From: Gammaproteobacteria bacterium
GTDB lineage: Bacteria > Pseudomonadota > Gammaproteobacteria > Poriferisulfidales > Poriferisulfidaceae
Direction: 5' to 3'
DNA: 64,000 nucleotides
Assembly (NCBI GenBank): GCA_026713705.1
Contig: JAPONY010000051.1
Span: 1-64,000, forward strand
The notes beneath the pieces are model-generated. The model made no database searches, had not been told where the DNA came from, and was given only the letters and a program-made list of their open reading frames with translations. The stretch's first letter is position 1. Every line of letters begins with the position of its first letter. Below, piece by piece: positions 32,411 to 42,928 of this stretch. The translations under genes were made by a program, and so were the position numbers.

Positions 32411-33298
32411 ATGTCTCCTCCCCGGTCCTTTTCCGCTCTCCAAACCCGGCTCGAAATCTACGCCCGGCTGATCCGCCTGGACCGCCCGGTCGGCATCTGG
32501 CTGCTGTTGTGGCCGACCTTGTGGAGCCTGTGGCTGGTCTCCGGTGGCCTCCCCGCGACCCGCCTGCTGCTGATCTTCATTGCGGGGGTGATCCTGATGC
32601 GCTCGGCCGGATGCGCCATTAACGACTATGCGGACCGGGATCTGGACCGACAGGTCGACCGGACCCGCAACCGCCCACTGGCGCAAAAGGAGATTCCACC
32701 GCGCGAGGCGCTGTGGGTCACCGCCGCCCTGCTCGCCGGCGCGCTGGGGCTGGCCCTGATGCTGCCCCCGCTGACCCTGGCGCTGGCCGTGCCGGCTGCG
32801 CTGCTGGCCGCCACCTACCCGTTCGCCAAGCGCTGGCATCACCTGCCGCAACTGCATCTCGGCCTGAGCTTCGCCTGGGCCGTGCCGATGGCCATCAGCG
32901 CGTACACCGGAGGCTGGCCCGAAGCTTGGGGGTGGCTCGCGTTCATCGCCACCGTGCTGTGGGTCGTCGCCTACGACACGCTGTACGCGATGTCGGATCG
33001 GGAAGAAGACCTGGCGGCCGGCAATCGATCCACCGCCATCCTGTTCGGCTCCGCCGACCTCTTCATGGTGGGGCTGCTGCAGGGGCTATTCCTGCTGGCG
33101 CTGCTGCTGGTCGGAATTCGGCTCTCCCTGCCCCTCGCCTATTACGGAGGATTGGCGGCAGCCCTTACGCTGATCGCGAACCAGATGTGGCGGATCCGCG
33201 ACCGGAATCCGGAAGCCTGTTTCTGGGCCTTCAACAACAATGTCTGGGTCGGGGTGGCGGTCTGGGCAGGCATTGTTTCAGCAACATCCAGCCTATAG
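32411..33298 (+). CDS. ubiA: 4-hydroxybenzoate polyprenyltransferase
   Basis: Attaches the polyprenyl tail to 4-hydroxybenzoate in ubiquinone synthesis, in the inner membrane. The 295-residue protein is strongly hydrophobic with about eight or nine helices. The two Asp-rich prenyl diphosphate motifs are clear: NDYADRDLDRQVDRTRNRPL (~residues 74-93) and YDTLYAMSDREEDL (~187-200). ubiC is not adjacent. It stands alone on the plus strand between guaB and the coiled-coil gene. Confidence 0.96.
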   Translation: MSPPRSFSALQTRLEIYARLIRLDRPVGIWLLLWPTLWSLWLVSGGLPATRLLLIFIAGVILMRSAGCAINDYADRDLDRQVDRTRNRPLAQKEIPPREALWVTAALLAGALGLALMLPPLTLALAVPAALLAATYPFAKRWHHLPQLHLGLSFAWAVPMAISAYTGGWPEAWGWLAFIATVLWVVAYDTLYAMSDREEDLAAGNRSTAILFGSADLFMVGLLQGLFLLALLLVGIRLSLPLAYYGGLAAALTLIANQMWRIRDRNPEACFWAFNNNVWVGVAVWAGIVSATSSL

Positions 33299-33390
33299 GA
33301 TGGAGAAAAAAGTAGTATGTAGACTGGAGTATTTGACAGCAACTAAAACTTGCTTTGAGAGCCAGGAGATTTCTCTCCGCAACTATTTAT

Positions 33391-34086
33391 TCAACATCTG
33401 TCCGTCCAAGCGTACAAGTTCCATAAGGGACCAATATAGTTATCATTACTTGGATACACCCTTTTTATTAGTTCTCGGATTTTTCTTACGTGTGATGCCT
33501 GCATAGTTTTAATCAGGTCAATCTGATCGTCATACCTATGTCCCAAGTCTGAGTGGTGTAGACGTAATTGTCTTGGCCCATGCCCTCCTGGGCCAGGTAT
33601 GTCATACAGGACTAATTCCATCGCCAGTTCACAAGACGCTTTACCAGTTTGAAGAAACTTGTTGACTTTTTTCGAGGAGGTCAGAGCTGGGAGAATTGGT
33701 TGCCGAGAGATTGAAGATTTGTGTTCTGTATTTTGCTGTTTGTGGATTTGACGCTTTTGATCTGCTAATTCTCGTTCACGGCGTTTTAATTCCTCTGTAC
33801 GGTGCCGCATCTCGGATTCCAGTTCTTGTTCACGTTTGCGGAGCAGCGTTTCTCGTTCATAGACTTGACGCTCTCTGCGTTCTAATTCTTGTTCACGGCG
33901 CTCCAAATCCTGCTCACGTTCGCGAAGCGTCTCTTCTTGCTCGCGGGTCTGACGTTCCTGTTCAGCTTGTTGACCAACTACGTCATCCAATATCCTCAAA
34001 ATAGTTCCCGCTTCACTTCCGACACTGATCTTCATTGGTAATAATGACATTACCAGCACTAAGAACAACGCAAATAGGGATTTCAT
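33391..34086 (-). CDS. Secreted coiled-coil protein of unknown function
   Basis: I do not recognise this 231-residue protein. The start at 34086 gives a good Sec signal peptide ([20 protein letters not shown]), whereas the ORF start at 34140 would run into the bioB leader. After it comes a highly charged coiled coil of about 90 residues made of E/R/Q-rich repeats (for example [14 protein letters not shown]), then a globular C-terminus of about 95 residues containing [19 protein letters not shown] and two Cys residues. It is probably periplasmic or envelope-attached. Its gene is AT-rich compared with ubiA and bioB on either side, and it interrupts an otherwise metabolic region, which suggests later acquisition. 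Confidence 0.6.
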   Translation of the reverse strand: MKSLFALFLVLVMSLLPMKISVGSEAGTILRILDDVVGQQAEQERQTREQEETLREREQDLERREQELERRERQVYERETLLRKREQELESEMRHRTEELKRRERELADQKRQIHKQQNTEHKSSISRQPILPALTSSKKVNKFLQTGKASCELAMELVLYDIPGPGGHGPRQLRLHHSDLGHRYDDQIDLIKTMQASHVRKIRELIKRVYPSNDNYIGPLWNLYAWTDRC

Positions 34087-34153
34087 CTCAGACAGAGATT
34101 CGAGTGATTTAATGCAAATTATAATGTCCCGTTCAAGCACTCAACTTACTTTC

Positions 34154-35122
34154 ATGTCCCTTACTCCTCGCCACGACTGGACTCTCGCCGAAGTCCACGA
34201 TCTTCTGAACCGCCCGTTCAGCGATCTGATCCATCAGGCGCAAACCATCCATCGTGCCTGCCACGACCCCAATCAGGTGCAGGTCAGCACCCTGCTGTCG
34301 ATCAAGACCGGGGGGTGCCCGGAAGACTGCGCCTATTGCCCGCAGAGCGCGCATTACCAGACCGGATTGGACCGCGAGAAGCTGCTGGACCTAGATGCGG
34401 TTCGGGAAGCCGCCCGCCACGCAGTAGAAAGCGGCGCGACCCGGTTCTGCATGGGGGCGGCCTGGCGCGCACCGACCGACCGCGACCTGGACGGCGTGGT
34501 GCAGATGATCGAGGTGGTTCGCGAACAGGGACTCGAGACCTGCGTGACGTTGGGAATGCTGAGTTCCGAACAGGCAAAACGACTCTCAGACTGCGGCCTG
34601 GACTACTACAACCACAACCTGGACACGTCGCCGGAGTTCTACGGCGAGATTATCACCACCCGGACCTACCGGGATCGACTGGAAACCTTGCAGCATGTCC
34701 GAGACGCCGGCATCCGGGTGTGCTGTGGCGGCATCCTCGGGATGGGCGAATCGCGGCAGGACCGCGCTGGCCTGCTGGTTCAGCTCGCCACCCAGGACCC
34801 GCATCCGGAATCGGTTCCGATCAACCTCCTGATCCGGGTTCCCGGCACCCCGCTGGGCGAAACAGAGGCGCTGGACCCGCTCGAGTTCGTACGCACCATC
34901 GCGGCGGCACGAATCACCATGCCCTATTCCATGGTCCGCCTCTCCGCAGGCCGCGAAGACATGACCGATGAGCTGCAGGCACTGTGCTTCGTGGCTGGCG
35001 CCAACTCCATCTTCTACGGCGAAATCCTGCTGACCACGCCCAACCCCGACACCGCTCGCGATCAGGCGCTGTTTTCCCGCCTGGGCCTGACCGCACAACC
35101 CAACTCCTCTCCGGCTTCCTGA
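34154..35122 (+). CDS. bioB: Biotin synthase
   Basis: A radical SAM enzyme that inserts sulfur into dethiobiotin. It has the radical SAM cluster motif CPEDCAYC near residues 54-61, followed by YCPQSAHY, and the [2Fe-2S] ligands further on (MGAAWRAP region, [28 protein letters not shown]). I chose the ATG at 34154 ([14 protein letters not shown]) since it matches family N-termini and leaves 67 bases to the divergent coiled-coil gene; the ORF start at 34112 adds 14 unrelated residues. It leads a plus-strand run of seven genes. Confidence 0.97.
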   Translation: MSLTPRHDWTLAEVHDLLNRPFSDLIHQAQTIHRACHDPNQVQVSTLLSIKTGGCPEDCAYCPQSAHYQTGLDREKLLDLDAVREAARHAVESGATRFCMGAAWRAPTDRDLDGVVQMIEVVREQGLETCVTLGMLSSEQAKRLSDCGLDYYNHNLDTSPEFYGEIITTRTYRDRLETLQHVRDAGIRVCCGGILGMGESRQDRAGLLVQLATQDPHPESVPINLLIRVPGTPLGETEALDPLEFVRTIAAARITMPYSMVRLSAGREDMTDELQALCFVAGANSIFYGEILLTTPNPDTARDQALFSRLGLTAQPNSSPAS

Positions 35123-35130
35123 GCCCTCCC

Positions 35131-36264
35131 ATGAAGGATTGGCGCCGCCCGCGCCCGGTGACTCTTCGGCGGCAACGGATCCTACGCGGAGAAGGTTCCC
35201 TGGATGGCCGCACGCAGTCGATCTGGTGCGACAACGACTATCTAGGCCTGAGCCACGAGCCCCGGGTTCGTGAAGCGCTGACTGTCGCGGCCAGCCTCTA
35301 CGGTACCGGCGCGGGCGCCTCGCCGCTGATCACCGGCTACACCGAAGCCCATCGGCACCTGGAGGAACGCCTGGCCACCTTCACCGGGCGCGACCGTGCA
35401 TTGGTTTTCAGTGCTGGCTACCTCACCAATCTCGGGACCGTGCAGGCGCTGGCCGAGCGTGGCGACACCCTGATCGAGGATCGCCTGAACCACGCCTCGC
35501 TGCTCGATGCCGCTCGCCTGTCTCGCGCCAAATGCCTGCGCTATCGCCATGCCGACGCGGCCGATGCAGCCAGGCTGTTGCAGGAGCACCCCGCCCGGCT
35601 GATTCTCACCGACGGTGTCTTCAGCATGGATGGCGACACTGCGCCGGTCGCCGAACTGGCAGCCGCTGCCCATGCGCACGACGCCCTATTAATGTGCGAC
35701 GACGCTCACGGCATCGGGGTCCTCGGAAACCAGGGCGGCGGCCTGCTTGAGGAAGCCGGGCTTTCGCAGGCGGACGTGCCGCTGCTGGTGGGAACCCTGG
35801 GCAAGGCGCTTGGCGCCCAAGGGGGATTCGTCGCCGGGCCTGCCGACCTGATCGAGTACTTGCTCCAATACGCCCGCAGCTATGGCTACAGCACCGCGCT
35901 GGCCCCGCCGCTTGCGGCCGCCGCCGACCGGGCTTTGCAACTGCTGACCGAGGAACCGGAACACCGGGCGCGCTTGCGCGACAACATCGACTACTTTCGC
36001 CAATGCGCGGATCAGCAAGGATTGCCGCTGCAGCCTTCGCGCACGGCCATCCAGCCCTTGGTCCTCGGTGATCCCGAATCCGCGCTCGCAACAAGCCGGT
36101 CCCTGTCGGAACGGGGTTTCGCCGTGAGCGCCATCCGCCCTCCTACCGTCCCCGAAGGCACATCCCGGTTACGCATCACCCTGTCAGCGCGTCACACGCG
36201 CGGGCAAATCGAATGCTTCTGCGAGGCGTTGGCCGCCTTCTGCTCTGTTAAACTGGCGCAATGA
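35131..36264 (+). CDS. bioF: 8-amino-7-oxononanoate synthase
   Basis: A PLP enzyme that condenses pimeloyl thioester with alanine in biotin synthesis. Typical features are WCDNDYLGLSHEPRV, GTGAGASPLITGYTEAHRHLEE, the aspartate in LMCDDAHGIGVLG, and the PLP lysine in LVGTLGKALGAQGG. The true start is the ATG at 35131 (MKDWRRPRPVTL), 8 bases after the bioB stop, giving 377 residues; the ORF start at 34984 lies inside bioB. The stop overlaps coaBC as ATGA. bioA, bioD and bioC/bioH are not in the window. Confidence 0.96.
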   Translation: MKDWRRPRPVTLRRQRILRGEGSLDGRTQSIWCDNDYLGLSHEPRVREALTVAASLYGTGAGASPLITGYTEAHRHLEERLATFTGRDRALVFSAGYLTNLGTVQALAERGDTLIEDRLNHASLLDAARLSRAKCLRYRHADAADAARLLQEHPARLILTDGVFSMDGDTAPVAELAAAAHAHDALLMCDDAHGIGVLGNQGGGLLEEAGLSQADVPLLVGTLGKALGAQGGFVAGPADLIEYLLQYARSYGYSTALAPPLAAAADRALQLLTEEPEHRARLRDNIDYFRQCADQQGLPLQPSRTAIQPLVLGDPESALATSRSLSERGFAVSAIRPPTVPEGTSRLRITLSARHTRGQIECFCEALAAFCSVKLAQ

Positions 36265-37505
36265 CCCTTAGACACAGAAAAGTCCTGCTCGGCGTTACCG
36301 GCAGCATCGCCGCCTACAAGGCCTGCGAACTGGTGCGCCTGCTGGTCCAGGACGGGGCCGAAGTGCAGGTCGTGATGAGTCCGGCCGCGGAACAATTCGT
36401 CGGCGCCATGACGTTCGAGGCGTTGAGCCGCAAGCCCGTACGCACCGCCTTGTTCGACCGCGAGGCGGAAATGGCGATGAGCCATATCGAACTGGCTCGA
36501 TGGGCGGATGCCGTGGTCATTGCGCCAGCCTCCGCCAACTGCCTGGCCCGGCTCGCGATGGGCCTGGCCGACGATCTGCTGACGACCTTGTGCCTGGCTA
36601 CGCGCGCTCCGGTCGTAATTGCCCCGGCCATGAACACGGCGATGTGGGAGAACCCTGCGACCCAGGCGCATGTCCATGTCCTGATTGAGCGTGGCGTTCA
36701 GGTGGTCAGCCCGGATGTTGGAGAGCAGGCATGCGGAGAAACCGGCCCGGGCCGCCTGCCCGACCCGGAATATCTGCGTGCAGTCATCGAGGATCTCGGC
36801 ACGGACCGCGCCCTGCAGGGCATCCATGCCATCGTCACTGCAGGACCGACCCGGGAGCCCATTGACCCGGCCCGCTTCATCAGCAATTTCAGCACCGGCC
36901 GGATGGGCTGCGCGCTCGCCGACGCACTACTGGAGCGTGGCGCCCGCGTCACCCTGATCCACGGACCGATCGACATCCCGCCGCCCTCGGACGCCGACTG
37001 CGTGGCCGTCACGACCGCTGCCGAAATGCTCGAAGAAACCTTGAAGCGCTCGGAAGACTGCCAGTTGCTGGTCGCGAATGCGGCCGTGGCAGACTGGCGC
37101 CCCTGTGCGCCCACCGACCGCAAGACCAAGAAGGCCCAGGAGGTGCGGACCCTAGAACTGGAGCCCACTCCCGACATCCTGGCCACTCTCGGGCAGCAGG
37201 CATCGCGGCCGTATCTTGTAGGGTTTGCGGCGGAGACCGAAGATTTGGAAGAGAACGCACGCGCCAAGCTGCGTGCCAAGAATGCGGATCTCATGGTTGC
37301 CAACCGAATCGGCCTGAATCACGGGTTTGGAGATACGGACACCACGCTTGAGGTGGTGGACGCCGATTCCGCCACGCGGCTTGGCCCCGACTCCAAGAAC
37401 ACCCTGGCGCGACAGCTGGTCGATCACATCACGACCCGACTGTCCCCCGCCTCTTCGGTGGTCGACTTCCTCCATGCTGCCCGTCGAACTACGCATTCTG
37501 GATAA
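36261..37505 (+). CDS. coaBC: Bifunctional phosphopantothenoylcysteine decarboxylase / synthetase
   Basis: Catalyses two steps of coenzyme A synthesis: CTP-dependent ligation of cysteine to phosphopantothenate (CoaB, C-terminal) and FMN-dependent decarboxylation (CoaC, N-terminal). The CoaC half shows [16 protein letters not shown], the active-site His in [29 protein letters not shown] and the [10 protein letters not shown] substrate-clamp cysteine. The CoaB half shows [24 protein letters not shown] and AAVADWRP. The 414 residues match the usual length. Placement ahead of dut and algC is conserved in gammaproteobacteria. Confidence 0.97.
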   Translation: MTLRHRKVLLGVTGSIAAYKACELVRLLVQDGAEVQVVMSPAAEQFVGAMTFEALSRKPVRTALFDREAEMAMSHIELARWADAVVIAPASANCLARLAMGLADDLLTTLCLATRAPVVIAPAMNTAMWENPATQAHVHVLIERGVQVVSPDVGEQACGETGPGRLPDPEYLRAVIEDLGTDRALQGIHAIVTAGPTREPIDPARFISNFSTGRMGCALADALLERGARVTLIHGPIDIPPPSDADCVAVTTAAEMLEETLKRSEDCQLLVANAAVADWRPCAPTDRKTKKAQEVRTLELEPTPDILATLGQQASRPYLVGFAAETEDLEENARAKLRAKNADLMVANRIGLNHGFGDTDTTLEVVDADSATRLGPDSKNTLARQLVDHITTRLSPASSVVDFLHAARRTTHSG

Positions 37506-37929
37506 ACGGCTCGGTGATTCCATCGAGCTTCCGACCTGTGCGACCGAAGGCTCGGCCGGGCTGGACCTTCGTGCATGCCTCAAAGAGCCCCTGGCGCTCG
37601 AACCCGGTCAGTCCGAACTGATTCCAGCCGGATTCGCCATCCACATCGAAGACCCCGGGTATGCCGCGCTGATCCTGCCGCGTTCCGGGCTTGGCCACAA
37701 GCACGGCATCGTGCTCGGCAACCTGGTCGGGCTGATCGATTCCGACTACCAGGGCGAGATCATGATTTCATGCTGGAACCGCGGCCACGAGGTTTTCACG
37801 GTCGAGGTCGGCGAACGCATCGCGCAACTGATTGTCGTGCCGGTGCAACAAGTCGACTTTAAAATTGTCGATGAATTCCCGCAAAGCGCACGCGGTGCGG
37901 GCGGATTTGGACATAGCGGGAAACAATGA
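37474..37929 (+). CDS. dut: dUTP diphosphatase
   Basis: Hydrolyses dUTP to dUMP, keeping uracil out of DNA and feeding dTMP synthesis. The 151 residues show the trimeric dUTPase motifs in order: [43 protein letters not shown] and the C-terminal [10 protein letters not shown] that closes the active site. The start at 37474 lies within the coaBC 3' end (32-base overlap); the ORF start at 37327 is inside coaBC and would add 49 unrelated residues. Its stop overlaps algC as ATGA. Confidence 0.97.
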   Translation: MLPVELRILDKRLGDSIELPTCATEGSAGLDLRACLKEPLALEPGQSELIPAGFAIHIEDPGYAALILPRSGLGHKHGIVLGNLVGLIDSDYQGEIMISCWNRGHEVFTVEVGERIAQLIVVPVQQVDFKIVDEFPQSARGAGGFGHSGKQ

Positions 37930-39299
37930 ACGCCATTCCGGAACACATTTTTCGAGCCTACGACATCCGAGGCATTGCCGGCAGTGAACTGGATGAGGCG
38001 TTCGCCCGGAGACTCGGCCAGACCGTCGCCGCCGAATACCCTGGCGCCCAAGAAGTCGCCGTCGGGCGTGACGGGCGACATTCGAGCGATGCCCTGGCCG
38101 CCGCCCTGATCGAGGGGCTTGCTGATGCCGGCGTGACGGCCCATGACGTCGGACGGGTCCCGACTCCGGTCCTGTATTTCGCGACCCACGAACTCGGCCA
38201 TGGTTCCGGCATCATGGTGACCGGGAGCCACAACCCTCCCGAATACAACGGATTCAAGATGGTCTTCCAAGGCCACACCCTGGCGGGAGACGACATCCAG
38301 GCCCTGCGCGCCCGCATGTTGCAGGACCTGCCCTGCCCCGGCGGAGGCCAGCGGCTTGAGAAAAACGTGTCGAGGGCTTATGTCGAGCGGATTGCCAGCG
38401 ATATCCAGGTGGCCCGCCCCATGCGCATCGCGCTGGATGCCGGCAACGGCGTCGCCGGCCCCATCGCCGCCGAAGTGCTGCGCGCCTGCGGCGTGGAAGT
38501 GACGGAGCTGTACTGCGACGTGGATGGCGATTTCCCGAACCACCATCCAAACCCCAGCGACGCGAAGAATCTGCAAGACCTGAGGACCCGGGTGCTGGAA
38601 GACAAGCTGGATTTGGGACTGGCGCTGGATGGCGACGGTGACCGGTGCGGCGTGGTCGATGACCAAGGAGAGATTCTGTGGGCGGACCGCCAGCTGATGG
38701 TCCACGCCGTCGACGTGCTCGATCGCGAACCGGGCGCCACCGTGGTGTTCGACGTCAAGTGCTCCAGCCTGCTGCCTCGCGTCATTGAGGAATCAGGCGG
38801 CGCGCCGGTAATGGCACGGACCGGGCACTCGTTCATCAAGGCGAAAATGAAGGAGACCCAGGCCGCCCTGGCGGGCGAGATGAGCGGGCACCTGTTCTTC
38901 CAGGAACGCTGGTACGGATTCGACGACGGAATCTACGCCGGCGCACGGCTCCTGCAGATCCTGGCCGAGAAGGAGGAGCCGGCCAGTGCGGTTTTTGCCG
39001 CCCTGCCGCAGGCCTGCGTGACACCGGAAATCAACATCCCGTTCGAAGTCGACGGGGATCAGCACCGGTTCATCGAGAAATTCTCGGCCTGCGCCGAATT
39101 CCCCGGAGCACGCCTGACCAAGATCGACGGCGTCCGCGCCGACTTCGAAGACGGTTTCGGGCTAGCACGGGCATCCAATACCACTCCGTACGTGGTGACC
39201 CGATTTGAAGGAACGACCTGGGATGTCATCGAACGAATCCAGGCCGAGTTCCGCAGGCAAATGCTCGCCGTGGACCCTGGGCTAGAACTTCCGTTTTAA
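37926..39299 (+). CDS. algC: Phosphomannomutase / phosphoglucomutase
   Basis: Interconverts hexose 1- and 6-phosphates for surface polysaccharide precursors. The 457-residue protein is of the AlgC type. Domain 1 has the phosphoserine loop [13 protein letters not shown] (~residues 98-110), domain 2 the metal-binding DGDGDRCG (~236-243), domain 3 the sugar-recognition GEMSGH, and domain 4 the phosphate-binding [14 protein letters not shown]. AlgC uses both mannose and glucose substrates; which is main here cannot be told. The coaBC-dut-algC order is as in Pseudomonas. Confidence 0.95.
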   Translation: MNAIPEHIFRAYDIRGIAGSELDEAFARRLGQTVAAEYPGAQEVAVGRDGRHSSDALAAALIEGLADAGVTAHDVGRVPTPVLYFATHELGHGSGIMVTGSHNPPEYNGFKMVFQGHTLAGDDIQALRARMLQDLPCPGGGQRLEKNVSRAYVERIASDIQVARPMRIALDAGNGVAGPIAAEVLRACGVEVTELYCDVDGDFPNHHPNPSDAKNLQDLRTRVLEDKLDLGLALDGDGDRCGVVDDQGEILWADRQLMVHAVDVLDREPGATVVFDVKCSSLLPRVIEESGGAPVMARTGHSFIKAKMKETQAALAGEMSGHLFFQERWYGFDDGIYAGARLLQILAEKEEPASAVFAALPQACVTPEINIPFEVDGDQHRFIEKFSACAEFPGARLTKIDGVRADFEDGFGLARASNTTPYVVTRFEGTTWDVIERIQAEFRRQMLAVDPGLELPF

Positions 39300-39309
39300 C
39301 CTTCCAGCT

Positions 39310-39813
39310 ATGTCTGAAAACCCTCCTTCGGAAACCGCCCCCTTTTCAGTCCTGTTCATTTGTACGGGAAACATGTGCCGCAGCATCATGGCGGAGGCCC
39401 TTCTCTCCCACCATGGCCGCGATCGCGTCCGCGCATGCAGCGCCGGCAGTCATCCTGCCGGAGTCGTCCATCCCCTAGCCCTGGAAGTGCTGGCTGAACT
39501 CGGCATTGATGCAAGTGATGCCCACAGCAAATCCTGGGACGAGTTCGCCGGCCAACCTTTTAATACGATCTTGACCCTCTGCGACTCCGCGGCAGGCGAA
39601 GCCTGCCCCTGGTTTCCTAGTTCCGTCATCCGGGCGCATTGGGGGACCCGGGATCCTTTCACCTTCACTGGAAACGAAGAGGAAACCCTTGCCTGTTTTC
39701 GAGAGGTCCGAGGCCATCTGGAGGCCCGTATCCGGGCTCTGCTGGCTCTGCCGCTGGAAATCCTGGACCCGTCGGAGCTACAGAAAGAACTGTCTGCGAT
39801 CGGACTGAGCTGA
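39310..39813 (+). CDS. Low-molecular-weight phosphatase / arsenate reductase-like protein
   Basis: A 167-residue protein of the LMW protein-tyrosine-phosphatase/ArsC superfamily. The phosphate loop FICTGNMCRSIMAEAL carries the C-x5-R motif near residues 19-25. It lacks the DPY motif expected of a tyrosine phosphatase; instead WGTRDPFTF and a redox-type cysteine in LTLCDSAAGEACPWFP resemble the thioredoxin-linked ArsC family, where a second cysteine in that region takes part in reduction. So arsenate reductase is the better guess. It follows algC by 10 bases, with no other arsenic genes nearby, and its role could be different in this operon. Confidence 0.8.
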   Translation: MSENPPSETAPFSVLFICTGNMCRSIMAEALLSHHGRDRVRACSAGSHPAGVVHPLALEVLAELGIDASDAHSKSWDEFAGQPFNTILTLCDSAAGEACPWFPSSVIRAHWGTRDPFTFTGNEEETLACFREVRGHLEARIRALLALPLEILDPSELQKELSAIGLS

Positions 39814-39825
39814 CGTGCCTACCCC

Positions 39826-39831
39826 TATAAT
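39826..39831 (+). promoter_or_regulatory. Possible -10 element for rraA
   Basis: TATAAT within CCCCTATAATGGCG lies 31-36 bases before the rraA ATG, in the 48-base gap after the phosphatase gene. No good -35 is seen. It may give rraA a promoter of its own. Confidence 0.35.
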
Positions 39832-39861
39832 GGCGCCGTCTCAAATCTGCCGGATTAATTC

Positions 39862-40341
39862 ATGACGCTCGCCACTGCCGACATTTCCGACCAACACCCA
39901 GACGAAGTCCAGATTGCTGAACCGGGGTTTCGCGATTACGGAGGAATCCCTGCATTCGCGGGTCCGATTTCCACGGTGAGTTGCCAGAATGACAACTCCA
40001 AGGTCCGGGAAGCGCTGGAAGAGGAAGGAAATGGCCGTGTCCTGGTTGTGGACGGGTCCGCTTCCATGCAGTGCGCGTTGCTCGGCGACATCCTCGCCGC
40101 CATGGGACACGAACACCACTGGGCTGGTGTCATCGTCAACGGCTGCATCCGCGACTCCGCAGTCATCGCCACCATTCAGATCGGTGTCAAGGCCTTGGAC
40201 ACGAACCCTTTGAAAAGCGTGAAGCGGGGAATCGGGGACCGTGATGTTCCAGTCCGCTTTGCCGGAATCGACTTTACGCCCGGCCACTGGGTCTGCGCCG
40301 ACCCGGACGGCATCCTGGTCTCGCCCCGGGCACTTGTCTGA
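39862..40341 (+). CDS. rraA: RraA family protein (RNase E inhibitor-like / HMG aldolase fold)
   Basis: A 159-residue member of the RraA/MenG-like family. Enterobacterial RraA binds and inhibits RNase E; other members are class II 4-hydroxy-4-methyl-2-oxoglutarate/oxaloacetate aldolases. The metal and substrate site seen in the aldolases is present: GALLGD-like CALLGDILAAMG, followed by VNGCIRDSAVI with the Arg-Asp pair. The length matches E. coli RraA. The protein begins 48 bases after the phosphatase gene and is the last of the plus-strand run, ending convergent to pssA. Confidence 0.9.
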   Translation: MTLATADISDQHPDEVQIAEPGFRDYGGIPAFAGPISTVSCQNDNSKVREALEEEGNGRVLVVDGSASMQCALLGDILAAMGHEHHWAGVIVNGCIRDSAVIATIQIGVKALDTNPLKSVKRGIGDRDVPVRFAGIDFTPGHWVCADPDGILVSPRALV

Positions 40342-40362
40342 TCGTCCGGAAGTCCGTTCCGG

Positions 40363-41127
40363 TCAGGATTCGATATCGCCCCGGCGCCCACCCCGGCGCC
40401 TCAACCGGATCAGGTACAGCACTGGCCCTGACAGCGCATAGCCACCGAACAGCAGAAGCAACACGTTAGGCGGATTGATCGAAAATAGCAGCAGCCCCCC
40501 CAGAATAATCAGCCAGGTGACCAGGCCGACGCGGAATTTAGGCTGGGTTTCCTTGAAGCTGTAGTAGCTGAACCGGCTAACCAGCAAGACGGCAATCAGC
40601 AGGGTCGCCGCCAATGCCGCTTCCTTGAGTTCAACGCCGGTATAACCGTAGCTGTCGGCAACCCACATTCCCGCCATCAGGATTCCTGCCGCAGCCGGGC
40701 TCGGCAATCCTCGGAAAAAGGCCCGGTCCTGAGAGTGGGCATGCGTGTTGAAGCGTGCTAGGCGCAGGCCGACGGCCGCCATGTAGAAAAATGCACCTAG
40801 CCAGCCGAGCTTGGCCCATTCACCTCCGACCGGTTGCATGAACTGCAGGGACCACTCGTACATCACCAGTGCCGGCGCCACCCCGAATGCGAGCATGTCG
40901 CTCAGGCTGTCGTAATGCAGGCCGAATTCGCTGGCAGTGTGGGTAAGGCGGGCGACCCGCCCATCCAGCGCATCAAGAACCATGGCGACGAAGATCGCCA
41001 ACGCGGCCGGCTCGAAACGCTGTTCGATGGCGAAGATCACCGCGGAGAAACCGGCGAACATCGCCGCCGTGGTAAACAGGCTCGGCAGCAAATAGATGCT
41101 GCGGCGATAGCGACGGGGACCCTTCAC
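40363..41127 (-). CDS. pssA: CDP-diacylglycerol-serine O-phosphatidyltransferase
   Basis: An inner-membrane enzyme making phosphatidylserine, the precursor of phosphatidylethanolamine. The CDP-alcohol phosphotransferase motif DALDGRVARLTHTASEFG then HYDSLSD (D-x2-DG-x2-AR-x8-G-x3-D-x3-D) is complete. About eight hydrophobic helices follow. The ORF track runs to a TTG at 41250, but that would overlap the small membrane gene upstream. I prefer the GTG at 41127 (VKGPRRYRRSIYLLPSLFTTA), which fits the family N-terminus; other starts remain possible as no strong ribosome site is seen. It follows ilvC, a conserved neighbourhood. Confidence 0.93.
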   Translation of the reverse strand: MKGPRRYRRSIYLLPSLFTTAAMFAGFSAVIFAIEQRFEPAALAIFVAMVLDALDGRVARLTHTASEFGLHYDSLSDMLAFGVAPALVMYEWSLQFMQPVGGEWAKLGWLGAFFYMAAVGLRLARFNTHAHSQDRAFFRGLPSPAAAGILMAGMWVADSYGYTGVELKEAALAATLLIAVLLVSRFSYYSFKETQPKFRVGLVTWLIILGGLLLFSINPPNVLLLLFGGYALSGPVLYLIRLRRRGGRRGDIES

Positions 41128-41194
41128 GGGATGGGGGTTTGAGGAGATGGCGTCGCGGCGGGAAATCGCCGCGACATAAGCGTTTGGCTTTGGC

Positions 41195-41275
41195 TTAGAC
41201 GAGGTTGACGACGCACCACGCGAGCAATGCGTATATCGCCCAAAACACAACCATCGATACGAGGTTGCCGATCAT
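41195..41275 (-). CDS. 26-residue membrane miniprotein between ilvC and pssA
   Basis: Not in the ORF track. It begins ATG ATC GGC AAC at 41275 behind a very strong ribosome site (GGAGGAA, 7 bases from the ATG) and ends TAA at 41195. The product has one hydrophobic segment, with VVFWAIYALLAWCVV at its core, and hardly any charged residue, so it should be a single-span inner-membrane peptide. It has the same strand and spacing as its operon neighbours. I know of no named family; the strong ribosome site and clean transmembrane span are the evidence that it is real. Confidence 0.65.
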   Translation of the reverse strand: MIGNLVSMVVFWAIYALLAWCVVNLV

Positions 41276-41366
41276 CTTTGTTCCTCCAGAGTTGCCAGAG
41301 TATTGTCATCGCGCAAATTTTCTGCGCTCTTCAATTCTAACATGACATCAGTCTAGCAAGTGCCCC

Positions 41367-42927
<1,561 letters not shown>

Positions 42928-42928
42928 G

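Noticed and set aside
33690-33960. Repeated GTTC/TTCACG-like units in the coiled-coil gene, considered as a CRISPR or tandem repeat array
   Set aside because: The periodicity comes from E/R/Q heptads of the coding sequence; there are no constant repeat-spacer units. I found no CRISPR array in the window.
37327-37473. N-terminal extension of dut given by the ORF track
   Set aside because: It is the alternative frame of the coaBC 3' end, and dUTPases start at the MLPVEL-type N-terminus.
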